From Sphingomonas taxi (GTDB taxonomy: Bacteria; Pseudomonadota; Alphaproteobacteria; Sphingomonadales; Sphingomonadaceae), in contig QFMX01000004.1 of assembly GCA_003240625.1 (NCBI GenBank), positions 186,001 through 250,000 of the forward strand: a DNA stretch of 64,000 nt, in the 5' to 3' direction. Shown here piece by piece: positions 35,714 to 44,889 of this stretch (position 1 is its first letter; each line of letters begins with the position of its first letter). The position numbers were made by a program, and so were the translations under genes. Under the pieces are notes generated by a model, which worked only from the letters and a program-made list of their open reading frames with translations, did no database searches and was not told where the DNA came from.

Positions 35714-35860
35714 TCAGACGACGCTGCGCCCGGTGAACAGCTTGATCAGGATCACGACGACCGCGATCACCAGCAGGATGTGGATCAGCCCGCCCGCAAC
35801 GTGGAAGGCGAAGCCCGCCAGCCACAGGATGAGCAGGATGATAGCAATGGTGTACAACAT
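35714..35860 (-). CDS. 48-residue lmo0937-type membrane protein
   Basis: A tiny, very hydrophobic protein (MLYTIAIILLILWLAGFAFH, then a second helix ending KLFTGRSVV) with the LYTIAIILLILWLLGF pattern of the lmo0937 family of stress-associated inner-membrane mini-proteins. AGGGG lies nine bases before the ATG. An open frame extends to 35962, but the upstream part has no similarity to the family. A near-perfect EcfG promoter sits about 44 bases upstream, so it is likely part of the general stress response. Function unknown. Confidence 0.85.
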   Translation of the reverse strand: MLYTIAIILLILWLAGFAFHVAGGLIHILLVIAVVVILIKLFTGRSVV

Positions 35861-35903
35861 TATTCGGTCCCCTTGAGAGTATCGGCCTCCCGGTACGGGG
35901 TGA

Positions 35904-35929
35904 AACGTGGCTGAAACGCGCCCTGTTCC
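35904..35929 (-). promoter_or_regulatory. EcfG-type (general stress) promoter
   Basis: On the minus strand GGAAC-N17-CGTT, a full match to the alphaproteobacterial EcfG consensus, placed 44 bases before the lmo0937-type gene. Confidence 0.75.
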
Positions 35930-36022
35930 GTCAACATTTCTGTCGCATTCTAACCCGTTCAATCGTCACGGAATAAAAATCGCGTCGTTGCGCGCGTCGG
36001 TCGGTTCTGCTTCGTTGCGCGC

Positions 36023-37414
36023 ATGATCCTTCGCCTTCTCGCCGTCGCCGCGCTCCTCCCGGCCCCCGCCCTCGCGCAATCGCTAACCCCCGCCGAAACC
36101 GCGCAGATCGACACGCTGGTGACCGGCGCGCTCGGCGATACCGGCGTGCCGTCCGCCTCGATCGCAGTCGTTCGCGGCGGGCGGATCGTGTTCGCCAAGG
36201 CCTATGGCAAACCCTCCGAGGCAATCGCCGTCGCCGACCCGAAGCTCCCCTACCAAATCGCCTCGATCTCCAAGCAGTTCACCGCCGCCGCTGTCCTGCT
36301 GCTCGAAGATGAGGGCAAGCTGTCGCTCGACGACACCGTCGCCAAATACATTCCCGGCATCACCGGTGGCGACGGCATCACGATCCGCCAGTTGCTCAGC
36401 CACACCTCCGGCCTGCAGGATTACTGGCCACAGGATTACAGTTTCGCGGCGATGGCCAAGCCGGTCACCCCGCAGCAGATCATCGATCGCTGGGCCAAGA
36501 AACCGCTCGATTTCGCACCCGGCACGCAGTGGCAATATTCCAACACGGGCTATGTCGTCGCCGGGATGATCGTCGAGAAGGTCGCCAAGCAACCGCTGCT
36601 CGCCTTCCTCCAGCAACGCATCTTCAAGCCGCTCGACATCCGCGCGCTCGACCAGGACAAGGCGATCGGCAAGGCCTACCCACAAGGCTATGGCCGCTTC
36701 GCGCTCGGCCCCGTCCGCCCCGAAACCCCGAGCGCCGACGGCTGGCTCTACGCCGCCGGCGAACTCTCGATGAGCGCCGAAGACCTCGCCAAATGGGACG
36801 TCGCGCGGCTGAACCGCACCACGCTCCCCGCCGACGACTGGGCCGCGCAGGAAACCCCCGTCAAGCTCGCCGACGGCAGCAGCAACGGCTACGGCCTCGG
36901 CGTCTTCACCGGCAGCACCAACGGCCGCCGCTATGTCGAGCACAGCGGCGAAGCGGTCGGCTTCCTCTCCGAGAACACCGTCTACCCCGACGACAAGGCC
37001 GCGATCGTCGTGCTCACCAACAGCTGGTTCAGCGACGCAACGGGCCGCATCTCCGCCGGCGTCGCCAAGATCGTCCTGCCCACCGCCGCCGCCAGCACCG
37101 AAGACACCGCCGCCCTCGCCCGAGCCCGCGCCGTATACGACCAGCTCCGCACCGGCACGCTCGACCGCAAAGGCCTGACCGAAGACGCGAACTATTACTT
37201 CAAGCCGGTCGCGCTCGCCGACTACAAGACCAGCCTCGGCGCGCTCGGCGAACCAACCGCGTTCGCACAAACCGGCAAGCCCCGCTTGCGCGGCGGCTTC
37301 GTCAACCGCACCTACCGCATCACCTATCCCGACCGCACGCTCTCGCTCAGCACCTATGCCGAGCCCGGCGCGAACGGCCGGTACGAACAACTCCTGGTGG
37401 CGCCCGCTTCATGA
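36023..37414 (+). CDS. Serine hydrolase, beta-lactamase (class C/S12) family
   Basis: A 463-residue exported protein: signal peptide (1-19, ending PALAQ), then a class-C beta-lactamase/D-alanyl-D-alanine carboxypeptidase fold. The catalytic SISK (Ser81, Lys84), YSN (WQYSNTGY) and HSG (YVEHSGEAVGF) elements are in order, the last replacing KTG as in esterase-like members. A C-terminal domain of about 100 residues follows. The substrate is probably a peptide or ester; being a true beta-lactamase is unlikely. The stop overlaps the start of the M17 aminopeptidase gene (ATGA), so the two are coupled. Confidence 0.9.
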   Translation: MILRLLAVAALLPAPALAQSLTPAETAQIDTLVTGALGDTGVPSASIAVVRGGRIVFAKAYGKPSEAIAVADPKLPYQIASISKQFTAAAVLLLEDEGKLSLDDTVAKYIPGITGGDGITIRQLLSHTSGLQDYWPQDYSFAAMAKPVTPQQIIDRWAKKPLDFAPGTQWQYSNTGYVVAGMIVEKVAKQPLLAFLQQRIFKPLDIRALDQDKAIGKAYPQGYGRFALGPVRPETPSADGWLYAAGELSMSAEDLAKWDVARLNRTTLPADDWAAQETPVKLADGSSNGYGLGVFTGSTNGRRYVEHSGEAVGFLSENTVYPDDKAAIVVLTNSWFSDATGRISAGVAKIVLPTAAASTEDTAALARARAVYDQLRTGTLDRKGLTEDANYYFKPVALADYKTSLGALGEPTAFAQTGKPRLRGGFVNRTYRITYPDRTLSLSTYAEPGANGRYEQLLVAPAS

Positions 37415-38796
37415 CCGACTTCGCTTCGATGCTCCAACCCGACCGCGGCCAGCCCGCACGGACGATCCACGTCGTCCATCCCGACGCGTATGAAAGCTGG
37501 CTGGCGAAACAGTCGCAGCGCATCCGCGCGACCGTCGTCGCGCACCGGCTGACCGGCAAGGCCGGCGACCGCGCCGTGCTGCCCGGCGAGACCGCCGACG
37601 ACTGGTCGATACTGCTGGTCTGCAACGAAGCGGTGACCTCGCCGTGGCGGATCGCCTCGCTCGGCGCATCACTGCCCGCCGGGACCTATCGTCTTGCGGA
37701 AGGGCCGGTCGGTGCAGCAGGGCTCGGCTGGATGCTCGCCCAGCACCAGTTCACCCGCTACGTGAAGCCCGACGCGACCGGCCCCCGTGTCCTCCTGACC
37801 GCCGACGCCGCGCATATCGACGAGACCGTCCGCCTCGCCGAAGCCACTGCGCTCGTCCGCGATCTCGTCAATACCGGCGCGTCCGACATGGGCCCCGCAG
37901 ACCTCGAAGCCGCCGCCGAGACGCTGGCCAAGCGTTATGGCGCGACGGTCACGACCACGCGCGGCGATGCGCTCGCGACCGGTTACCCGATGATCCACGC
38001 GGTCGGACAGGCGGCGAGCAAGGACCGCGCGCCGCGGCTGATCGAACTCGAATGGGGCGAGCCCGCGCATCCCCGCATCGCGCTGGTCGGCAAGGGCGTC
38101 ACGTTCGACACCGGCGGGCTCGACATCAAGCCGTCCGCCGGCATGCGGCTGATGAAGAAGGACATGGGCGGCGCCGCACACGCACTGGCGCTCGCGAGCC
38201 TCGTGATGGCCGCCAAGCTCCCGGTCCGCCTCCATCTGCTGATCCCCGCGGTCGAGAACTCCATTGCCGGCAACGCCTTCCGCCCCGGCGACGTCCTAGC
38301 GACGCGCAAGGGGTTAACGGTCGAGAACACCAACACCGATGCCGAAGGGCGCCTCGTGCTGGGCGATGCGCTGACCAAGGCGGGCGAGAGTAACCCCGAG
38401 CTGATCCTGGACTTCGCGACGCTGACGGGGGCGGCGCGCGTCGCGCTGGGCCCAGACCTGCCGCCGCTGTTCACCGACGACGAAACGCTCGCCGCCGACC
38501 TGCTCGCGGCCGGCATCGCGGAGGGCGACCAGATCTGGCGCCTGCCGCTCTGGAACGGCTATGACGAGATGCTCAAGTCTGACGTGGCGGACATCGTGAA
38601 TGCCCCCGAAGGCGGCTTTGCCGGCGCAGTTACCGCCGCGCTGTTCCTGCGCCGGTTCGTGCCGAAGGGCACGGCCTGGGCGCATCTCGACGTTTTCGCG
38701 TGGCGACCGTCGGCCAAGCCGGGGCGGCCGAAGGGCGGCGAAGCCTACGCCCTCCGCGCGGCCTTCGCGATGTTGGCGAAGCAGTACAGCGCCTAG
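37411..38796 (+). CDS. M17 leucyl aminopeptidase family protein
   Basis: A 461-residue cytoplasmic dizinc aminopeptidase. The metal and active-site segments are VGKGVTFDTGGLDIKPS, MKKDMGGAAHALA and NTDAEGRLVLGDAL, all intact. It removes N-terminal residues from peptides and fits with the exported peptidases nearby for peptide scavenging. Translationally coupled to the upstream serine hydrolase through a 4-base overlap; no separate ribosome-binding site is needed. An inverted repeat follows at once and may act as terminator. Confidence 0.93.
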   Translation: MTDFASMLQPDRGQPARTIHVVHPDAYESWLAKQSQRIRATVVAHRLTGKAGDRAVLPGETADDWSILLVCNEAVTSPWRIASLGASLPAGTYRLAEGPVGAAGLGWMLAQHQFTRYVKPDATGPRVLLTADAAHIDETVRLAEATALVRDLVNTGASDMGPADLEAAAETLAKRYGATVTTTRGDALATGYPMIHAVGQAASKDRAPRLIELEWGEPAHPRIALVGKGVTFDTGGLDIKPSAGMRLMKKDMGGAAHALALASLVMAAKLPVRLHLLIPAVENSIAGNAFRPGDVLATRKGLTVENTNTDAEGRLVLGDALTKAGESNPELILDFATLTGAARVALGPDLPPLFTDDETLAADLLAAGIAEGDQIWRLPLWNGYDEMLKSDVADIVNAPEGGFAGAVTAALFLRRFVPKGTAWAHLDVFAWRPSAKPGRPKGGEAYALRAAFAMLAKQYSA

Positions 38797-38798
38797 CC

Positions 38799-38878
38799 CG
38801 TTCCCCCGCGGAGGCGGGGGTCCAGGGTTATGAACGCTACCCTGTGAGATCCTGGGTCCCTGCCTCCGCGGGGGAACG
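38799..38878. repeat. Intergenic inverted repeat (GTTCCCCCGCG..CGCGGGGGAAC family)
   Basis: GTTCCCCCGCGGAGGCGGGG plus GTCCAGG at the left and CCTGGGTCCCTGCCTCCGCG at the right. Sits between convergent genes (M17 aminopeptidase and the TPR-like protein). Confidence 0.86.
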
Positions 38879-38908
38879 GGTATCTTACCGAGTTCCGCGC
38901 AGGACCAT

Positions 38909-39607
38909 CTAACCCGCTGCAAACTGCCCGAACGGCAGCAATTTATCCGCCAACGTCTTCGTCGCATTGGCATCGCCAGCCCGAAGCGGCACCAGCACCG
39001 CCATCGCCGCCCTCTTCATAAAGCCGTCGATCGCAGTCGGCGTCGGCGCCTTGCTCGCTGTCTCGACCAGCGCGCGCCCTCGCGCATCGTTCGGGTCCAG
39101 CTCCAGTCGCAGCAACCCCGCCAACCCCGCGAACATCGCGCGATTGCCGCCCAGCGCGACCGATCGATCCAGCGCCTCGAAGCCGGTCGCCTTCTGCGCG
39201 CCCGCCACCGCTCGCCCGACGAACCGCCCGAGCTTCGCGATCACGCCGACATGCCACGCCCCCAGCGCCGCCAGCGCCTCCGCATTCCGCGGATACCGCG
39301 TCACCAGCGCCTCATATTGCTTGCGCGCGGCGATCGCCTGCCCGCGATTGCCGAGCAGTTTCGCACGATAGCCGTTCGCCATCGCCTGCATGATCGCCGC
39401 CTCCTGATCGTTCGGCGAGCGGCTCAGCGCCTGCCCCGCGACCGCCGCCGCCTTGTCGATCCGCGCCAGAGCGACTCCGCGGTCACGATCGACGAACCCG
39501 GCCTGGGTCAGCAATTCGCGCGGCGTCTCGGCCCGAGCAGGAATCGACGACGCCACCGCACACACCGCGATCGAGGCGCCTACGCATCCGGGAAACCATC
39601 TGGCCAT
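38909..39607 (-). CDS. Exported TPR-like protein of unknown function
   Basis: 232 residues with a signal peptide (ending SSIPARAE) and alpha-helical repeats resembling degenerate tetratricopeptide units (ARKQYEALVTRYPRNAEALAALGAWH is the clearest). I see no enzyme motif. Periplasmic TPR proteins usually scaffold protein complexes; the partner is not evident. It is a single gene between a repeat and tpiA on the same strand (it follows tpiA after about 135 bases of non-coding sequence on the other side of its own start). Confidence 0.75.
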   Translation of the reverse strand: MARWFPGCVGASIAVCAVASSIPARAETPRELLTQAGFVDRDRGVALARIDKAAAVAGQALSRSPNDQEAAIMQAMANGYRAKLLGNRGQAIAARKQYEALVTRYPRNAEALAALGAWHVGVIAKLGRFVGRAVAGAQKATGFEALDRSVALGGNRAMFAGLAGLLRLELDPNDARGRALVETASKAPTPTAIDGFMKRAAMAVLVPLRAGDANATKTLADKLLPFGQFAAG

Positions 39608-39742
39608 ATAAACCCTCGCACGAAAGCCGCTTCACGCCGACCAACGATCAGATCACCGAATCGCCCATTAATCGTAAGACCACAGGGTTTATCGGGACTT
39701 AACGCTTTCCGACACGAGCATTCCAAGACAGCACGGCACGAT

Positions 39743-40486
39743 TCAAAGAGAAGCCGCCGCCTCGATGATCGGCACGAACTTCTCCGCGGTCAGGCTCGCA
39801 CCGCCGACCAGCGCACCGTCGACGTTCGGCGTCGCCAGGATCGACGCCGCGTTCGCGCCCGTCACCGAGCCGCCGTACAGAATCCGCACCCCCGCCGCGG
39901 CATCACCGATCAACATCCGCAGCTTCGCGCGCGCGATCGCGTGGATCGCGGCGATCTCGTCGAGCGTCGGCGTGCGCCCCGTACCGATCGCCCAGCGCGG
40001 CTCGTACGCCAGCGTAAACCAGCTGCCGTCCGCATTGTCCGGCACCGACTTCTCGATCTGCGCCTGCACCACCCGCTCGGCACGATCCGCATCGCGCTCG
40101 GCCTCGGTCTCGCCGCAACACAGGATGACCTGAAGCCCCTGCCGCCGCGCCGCCGCCGCCTTCGCCCACGCGTCGTGGCTCGTCTCGTGCTGGTCCGCCC
40201 GCCGCTCGGAATGGCCGACGATCGTGAACGACGCGCCGACCTCCTTGACCATCGCCGCGGAGACGCAGCCGGTATGCGCGCCCGAATCCGCCTCGTGGAC
40301 GTCCTCCGCGCCGATCGCGAGACCCGGCACGCGCTCCGACGCCGCCGCGATCAGCGTGAACGGCACCGCGACCGACACGTCGACCCCGGGCGCAGCACGC
40401 GCCGCCGCCGCGATCGCATCGAGTTCGACAAGCATCGCCCGCGACCCGTTCATCTTCCAGTTTCCCGCTACCAGCTTGCGCCGCAT
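39743..40486 (-). CDS. tpiA: Triosephosphate isomerase
   Basis: A 247-residue TIM-barrel enzyme that interconverts dihydroxyacetone phosphate and glyceraldehyde-3-phosphate. Lys11 in GNWKMNG, His92 in VGHSERR and the catalytic Glu162 in AYEPRWAIGTG are present. The last motif normally reads YEPVWAIGTG; here Arg replaces Val. The segment after HSERR (ADQHETSHDAW) also differs from the usual. GGGAG precedes the ATG at 40486. Divergent from ppiD, with about 170 bases of shared promoter region. Confidence 0.95.
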   Translation of the reverse strand: MRRKLVAGNWKMNGSRAMLVELDAIAAAARAAPGVDVSVAVPFTLIAAASERVPGLAIGAEDVHEADSGAHTGCVSAAMVKEVGASFTIVGHSERRADQHETSHDAWAKAAAARRQGLQVILCCGETEAERDADRAERVVQAQIEKSVPDNADGSWFTLAYEPRWAIGTGRTPTLDEIAAIHAIARAKLRMLIGDAAAGVRILYGGSVTGANAASILATPNVDGALVGGASLTAEKFVPIIEAAASL

Positions 40487-40658
40487 CACTATCTCCCGAG
40501 AATTTCGCCCAGCGATAGCGCCGCCCCCGCGTCGCACAACCCCCGCACAACCGTGCACGAGGCCACCCGAGCCCGCACGACCTTGAAGCGCCCGACTTGA
40601 AGAGCCGCCCTCGCCCCCGTAAAGCATCCGCGTTCCCATCCCTGTCGATCGGCTGTCC

Positions 40659-42614
40659 ATGCTCGCTTTCTTTCGCCGCCTTACCCATTCGAAGGTCGGC
40701 GTGGTCATCACCTTCATCGTGCTCGGCGTGATCGCGCTCGCGTTCGCGGCCGGCGACATCACGGGCTTGAGCTCGATGACCGGCGGCGCGGGGATCACCG
40801 GCGGCGACGTGGCCAAGGTCGGCAAGGCCGAGGTCACCGAGAACGAGCTGAAGACGCAGGCACAGACCCAGCTCGAGGGCTTCCGTCAGGAACAGCCGAC
40901 GCTCGACATGGCGACCTTCGTCAACCAGGGCGGGCTCGACGGCACGCTCGACCGGATCATGTCCAGCATGGCGCTCGAACAGTTCGGCCGTGCGCAGGGC
41001 ATGGTCGTCAGCAAGCGCGCCGTCGATGGCCAGATCGCTAGCATCCCCGCGCTGCAGGGCCCCACGGGCAAGTTCGACGAGAATCTCTACCGCCAGGTGC
41101 TTGCCCAGCGGAAGCTGACCGACGCGCAGATCCGCAGCGACATCGTCCGCGACACCTACGCACAGCAGCTGACGATCCCGAGCACCGGCGCGACGCAGGT
41201 CGCCAGCCAGCTCGCGCTCCCTTACGCGTCGCTGCTGCTCGAAAAGCGCACCGGCACGATCGGTTTCATCCCCGCCGCGGTCGTCCCCGCCGGCGCTGCG
41301 CCGAGCGACGCCGACCTCGCCACCTTCTACAAGCGCAACGTCGCACGCTACACCGTGCCCGAGCGCCGCATCGTCCGCTACGCGGTCATCTCGCCGGATC
41401 AGGTCAAGGCGCAGGCCGTCCCGACCGATGCCGAGATCGCCAAGACCTATCAGCAGGATCGCGCACGCTATGCCGCGACCGAAAAGCGCACGATCACGCA
41501 GGTCGTCGTCGCCGATCAGGCCGGCGCCAACACGATCGCCGCCAAGGTGAAGGCCGGCACCAGCCTCGCCGACGCCGCGCGCGCCGCGGGTCTCGAAGCG
41601 TCGACCCAGACCGGCGTCGAGAAGGCCGCCTATGCCGGCACGACGTCCGCACAGGTCGCCGATGCCGCCTTCGCCGCCGCCAGCGGTGCGGTAATCGGGC
41701 CGCTCCGTACGCCGCTCGGCTGGACCGTCGCCAAGATCGACAAGATCGAGAACGTCCCCGGCCGCACCCTCGATCAGGTGCGTGGCGAAATCGCCGCCGC
41801 GCTCGGCATCCAGAAGTCGGCCGCGGCACTGTCCGCGATCCACGACAAGATCGACGATTCGCTGTCGGGCAACGCCACCTTCGACGAGGTGGTCGCCGAC
41901 CAGAAGCTGACGCCCGTCACCACGCCTGCGCTGATCGCCAACGGCATCAATCCCGACGACGACGCCAGCAAGCCCGATCCGGCGATCGCGCCGCTCGTCG
42001 CCGCCGCGTTCCAGGCGGCCGAGGGTGACGGCCCGCAGCTCGTCCAGCTCGGCACCGATGGCGGGTTCGCCGTCGTCGCGCTCGGCCGGGTCGTTCCCGC
42101 CACGCCGCGTCCGCTGGCGCAGGTTCGCGCCGCCGTGCTGCGCGATGTGAGCGCCGAGCGCGCGCGTCAGGCGGCGCGGAAGGTTGCCGCCGACGTGCTC
42201 GCGCGCATCAACAAGGGTATGCCGATCGCGCAGTCGCTGGCGCAGACCAAGCTGCCGATCCCCGCCCCGCGTCCGCTGACCGCGTCGCGTGCGCAGATCG
42301 CTGCCGATCCGCGTGGTGCGCCGCCTGCGCTCGCGCTGATGTTCAGCATGGCGCCGAACACCGCCAAGACGCTCGCCGCGCCCGACGACAGCGGCTGGTT
42401 CGTCATCAAGCTCGACAGCATCGCCAGCGGCAATGCGGCAGGTAACGACGCCGCGATCAAGGCCGCGCGCGCCAATATCGGCCGCTCGGTTGGTCGCGAA
42501 TATGTCGAGCAGTTCGCCAAGGCAGTCCGCGCCGAGGTCGGCGTGACGACCAACGCGACATCGCTCGCGCGCGTCCGTGCCGACCTGCTCGGCCAGGGCG
42601 GCACCGGGAACTGA
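40659..42614 (+). CDS. ppiD: Peptidyl-prolyl isomerase / periplasmic chaperone PpiD
   Basis: A 651-residue inner-membrane-anchored protein: an N-terminal TM (about 14-32, VGVVITFIVLGVIALAFAAG), a SurA-like N-terminal chaperone domain, parvulin-like domains (about 230-370) and a long helical C-terminus, the PpiD layout. It helps outer-membrane and periplasmic proteins leave the Sec translocon. Parvulin catalytic residues are not obvious, as in E. coli PpiD, so it may act mainly as a chaperone. trpE starts four bases after its stop, so they share a transcript. Divergent from tpiA. Confidence 0.9.
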   Translation: MLAFFRRLTHSKVGVVITFIVLGVIALAFAAGDITGLSSMTGGAGITGGDVAKVGKAEVTENELKTQAQTQLEGFRQEQPTLDMATFVNQGGLDGTLDRIMSSMALEQFGRAQGMVVSKRAVDGQIASIPALQGPTGKFDENLYRQVLAQRKLTDAQIRSDIVRDTYAQQLTIPSTGATQVASQLALPYASLLLEKRTGTIGFIPAAVVPAGAAPSDADLATFYKRNVARYTVPERRIVRYAVISPDQVKAQAVPTDAEIAKTYQQDRARYAATEKRTITQVVVADQAGANTIAAKVKAGTSLADAARAAGLEASTQTGVEKAAYAGTTSAQVADAAFAAASGAVIGPLRTPLGWTVAKIDKIENVPGRTLDQVRGEIAAALGIQKSAAALSAIHDKIDDSLSGNATFDEVVADQKLTPVTTPALIANGINPDDDASKPDPAIAPLVAAAFQAAEGDGPQLVQLGTDGGFAVVALGRVVPATPRPLAQVRAAVLRDVSAERARQAARKVAADVLARINKGMPIAQSLAQTKLPIPAPRPLTASRAQIAADPRGAPPALALMFSMAPNTAKTLAAPDDSGWFVIKLDSIASGNAAGNDAAIKAARANIGRSVGREYVEQFAKAVRAEVGVTTNATSLARVRADLLGQGGTGN

Positions 42615-42618
42615 TCGT

Positions 42619-44112
42619 ATGACGAGCGCGCGGGAAGCCTTGGCCGAGGGGCGCCCCGCGCTCGTCTGGCGTCGTCAGGTCGCCGACACCGAAACGCCGG
42701 TCGCGGCCGCGCTGAAGCTCATCGAGCCGGGGCGTGGCGACTTCCTGCTCGAATCGGTCGAGGGCGGCGAGACCCGCGGTCGCCACAGCCTGATCGGCCT
42801 CGCCCCCGACCTGCTGTTCCGCGCGCACGGCCATAGCGCCGAGATCAACCGCAACTGGGCGACAGATCGCGATACGTTCGAGCCGTGCGCGGTGCCGACC
42901 CTCGACGCGTTGCGGATGCTGGTGGCCGAGTGCCGCGCGGAGGTTCCCGCCGAACTGCCGCGCGCGCTCGCCTGCCTGGTCGGCTATTTCGGCTATGAGA
43001 CGATCGGGCTGGTCGAGGACCTGCCGCAGCAGCCGGTCGACCCGCTCGGCCTGCCCGACATGATCTTCGTGCGGCCGACGGTCGTGCTCGTGTTCGATCG
43101 CCTGACCGATGCGCTGTACCTCGTCGCGCCGGCCTGGCCCGATCCCGCGCGCGATGCCGACGCGATCGTGACCGAGGCGGAAGAGCGTCTCGACGCCGTC
43201 GCGGCGAAACTCGCCAGCACGCCCGTCCCCGCACCGATCCGCGCCGACGTCGCCGAGCCCGAATACACGCCCGCGCTGCCCGATGGCCGCTACGGCGAGA
43301 TGGTCGCCACCGCGAAGGATTATATTCTCGCCGGCGACATCTTCCAGGTGGTGCTCGCCCAGCGCTTCAGCACGCCGTTCGCGTTGCCGCCGTTCGAACT
43401 CTATCGCTCGCTACGCCGCATCAATCCGTCGCCGTTCCTCTATCATCTCGACCTGCCCGGCTTCGCGCTGATCGGGTCGAGCCCCGAGATTCTTGTCCGC
43501 GTCCGCGACGACGAAGTGACGATCCGCCCGATCGCCGGCACCCGGCCCCGCGGCAAGACCGCCGCCGAGGACGAGGCGAACCGCATCAGCCTGCTCGCCG
43601 ATCCCAAGGAGCGCGCGGAACACCTGATGCTGCTGGATTTGGGCCGCAACGACGTCGGTCGCGCCGCATCGCCGGGCTCGGTGAAGGTGACTGCCAGCTA
43701 CGGCGTAGAATTCTACAGCCACGTCATGCACATCGTCTCCAACGTCGTCGGCACGCTGTCGCCCGACAAGGACGCGCTCGAAGCGCTGTTCGCGGGCTTC
43801 CCAGCGGGAACGGTCAGCGGCGCGCCAAAGGTTCGCGCCTGCCAGATCATCGCCGAGCTGGAACCCGAACGGCGCGGCGCGTACGCAGGCGGGGTCGGCT
43901 ATTTCTCCCCCGACGGCTCGATGGACTCGTGCATCGTCCTGAGGACTGCGGTGGTGAAGGACGGCACGATCCACGTCCAGGCCGGCGCCGGCATCGTCGC
44001 CGACAGCGTCCCCGAATACGAACAGCGCGAGTGCGAGGCGAAGGCCGGCGCGATCTTGGCGGCGGCGCGTGAAGCAGTCAGCCGGGCTAAAGCGTCAGGA
44101 TTCGGGCAGTAA
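42619..44112 (+). CDS. trpE: Anthranilate synthase component I
   Basis: A 497-residue chorismate-utilising enzyme that makes anthranilate, the first step to tryptophan, with TrpG supplying ammonia. Signatures: LLESVEGGETRGRHSLIGLAP (the tryptophan feedback region with LLES), IRPIAGTRPRGKTAAED, LMLLDLGRNDVGR and FPAGTVSGAPKVRA. The start at 42619 follows ppiD by four bases. An inverted repeat and an opposite-strand gene separate it from trpG, so the classic trpEGDC order is interrupted here. Confidence 0.96.
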   Translation: MTSAREALAEGRPALVWRRQVADTETPVAAALKLIEPGRGDFLLESVEGGETRGRHSLIGLAPDLLFRAHGHSAEINRNWATDRDTFEPCAVPTLDALRMLVAECRAEVPAELPRALACLVGYFGYETIGLVEDLPQQPVDPLGLPDMIFVRPTVVLVFDRLTDALYLVAPAWPDPARDADAIVTEAEERLDAVAAKLASTPVPAPIRADVAEPEYTPALPDGRYGEMVATAKDYILAGDIFQVVLAQRFSTPFALPPFELYRSLRRINPSPFLYHLDLPGFALIGSSPEILVRVRDDEVTIRPIAGTRPRGKTAAEDEANRISLLADPKERAEHLMLLDLGRNDVGRAASPGSVKVTASYGVEFYSHVMHIVSNVVGTLSPDKDALEALFAGFPAGTVSGAPKVRACQIIAELEPERRGAYAGGVGYFSPDGSMDSCIVLRTAVVKDGTIHVQAGAGIVADSVPEYEQRECEAKAGAILAAAREAVSRAKASGFGQ

Positions 44113-44149
44113 ATCTGTTCAACGTGAAAGACCGACCCGGTAAAGTTAC

Positions 44150-44254
44150 ACCTCCCCGGCGGAGGCCGGGGTCCAGTTGGAAAGGTTGCAGTAACGATCC
44201 GCGACCGCCTTTACGAACGTTCACCAACTGGACCCCGGCCTCCGCCGGGGAGGT
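44150..44254. repeat. Intergenic inverted repeat (ACCTCCCCGGC..GTCCAGTTGG family)
   Basis: ACCTCCCCGGCGGAGGCCGG plus GTCCAGTTGG and its exact inverted mate, about 43 bases apart, between trpE and the convergent small secreted protein gene. Confidence 0.87.
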
Positions 44255-44269
44255 GTTAAAGAGCCAAGC

Positions 44270-44674
44270 TCAGGGCGTAGTATTCGTCTCGCTAGCGGGC
44301 GCACGACGCTCCGCCGCATACGCCTGGTTACGCTGCATGAAGCAGCCCGACTGCCCGCCGGTCCCAACCGCCGAGCAAGTATCCGGCAACCCACCGGCAA
44401 CCCGCCCGATCTGATCCATTGTCGCCGCGCGGTTCACCCAGCTCTGGTTCTGCGCGGCGATCGGCTTGTCCTCGCGCAACGACTTCGGGATGCGGTACGG
44501 CTGGTCGAGCGTCGAGCACACGACGATCTCGCCGCCGCTCGACTTGGGGCATTTCTGGTCGCCGGTCAGCGTGACGCTGCGGATACGCTGGGGCGGGGTG
44601 TCGACCTGCGCGTCCTGGGCATACGCCATGCCGGGAAGTGCGATCAGTGCAGCGAGGACGACGGTACGTAACAT
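44270..44674 (-). CDS. Small secreted protein with paired cysteines
   Basis: 134 residues: signal peptide (1-19, ALPGMAYAQ) and a short mature part with four cysteines, two in KCPKSSGGEIVVCS and two in DTCSAVGTGGQSGCF, a pattern suited to two disulfides in the periplasm. I do not recognise the family. It lies on the minus strand inside the trp block (between trpE and trpG). GGAG lies about eight bases before its ATG. A tail of acidic/Thr residues is likely disordered. Confidence 0.75.
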   Translation of the reverse strand: MLRTVVLAALIALPGMAYAQDAQVDTPPQRIRSVTLTGDQKCPKSSGGEIVVCSTLDQPYRIPKSLREDKPIAAQNQSWVNRAATMDQIGRVAGGLPDTCSAVGTGGQSGCFMQRNQAYAAERRAPASETNTTP

Positions 44675-44889
44675 CGGTTAAGGCTCCTTTGAACGGATAA
44701 CGTCCGTCACGCGGCATTGCTCCGCGCTGAATGATGCGCCGCCTGCGCTTCCGATATAGGAAGTCACCCGACCATCCGCGACTGTTCGATGGCGGAATTA
44801 GGGCAATCGGTCGCAGCGCGGTTGATGGAGCGTAACATGTGGGGCCGCTGCCATGTTGCACCGCGCCCCGCTTAGGCTATGGCGGCGCC

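Noticed and set aside
35861..35962. Longer N-terminus for the 48-residue membrane protein
   Set aside because: The extension would be encoded across the EcfG promoter and would place non-family sequence before a typical lmo0937-type start.
39903..41843. 646-codon open frame on the minus strand across tpiA and ppiD
   Set aside because: It overlaps two well-supported genes in another frame, and its product is Gly/Arg/Asp-rich without motifs.
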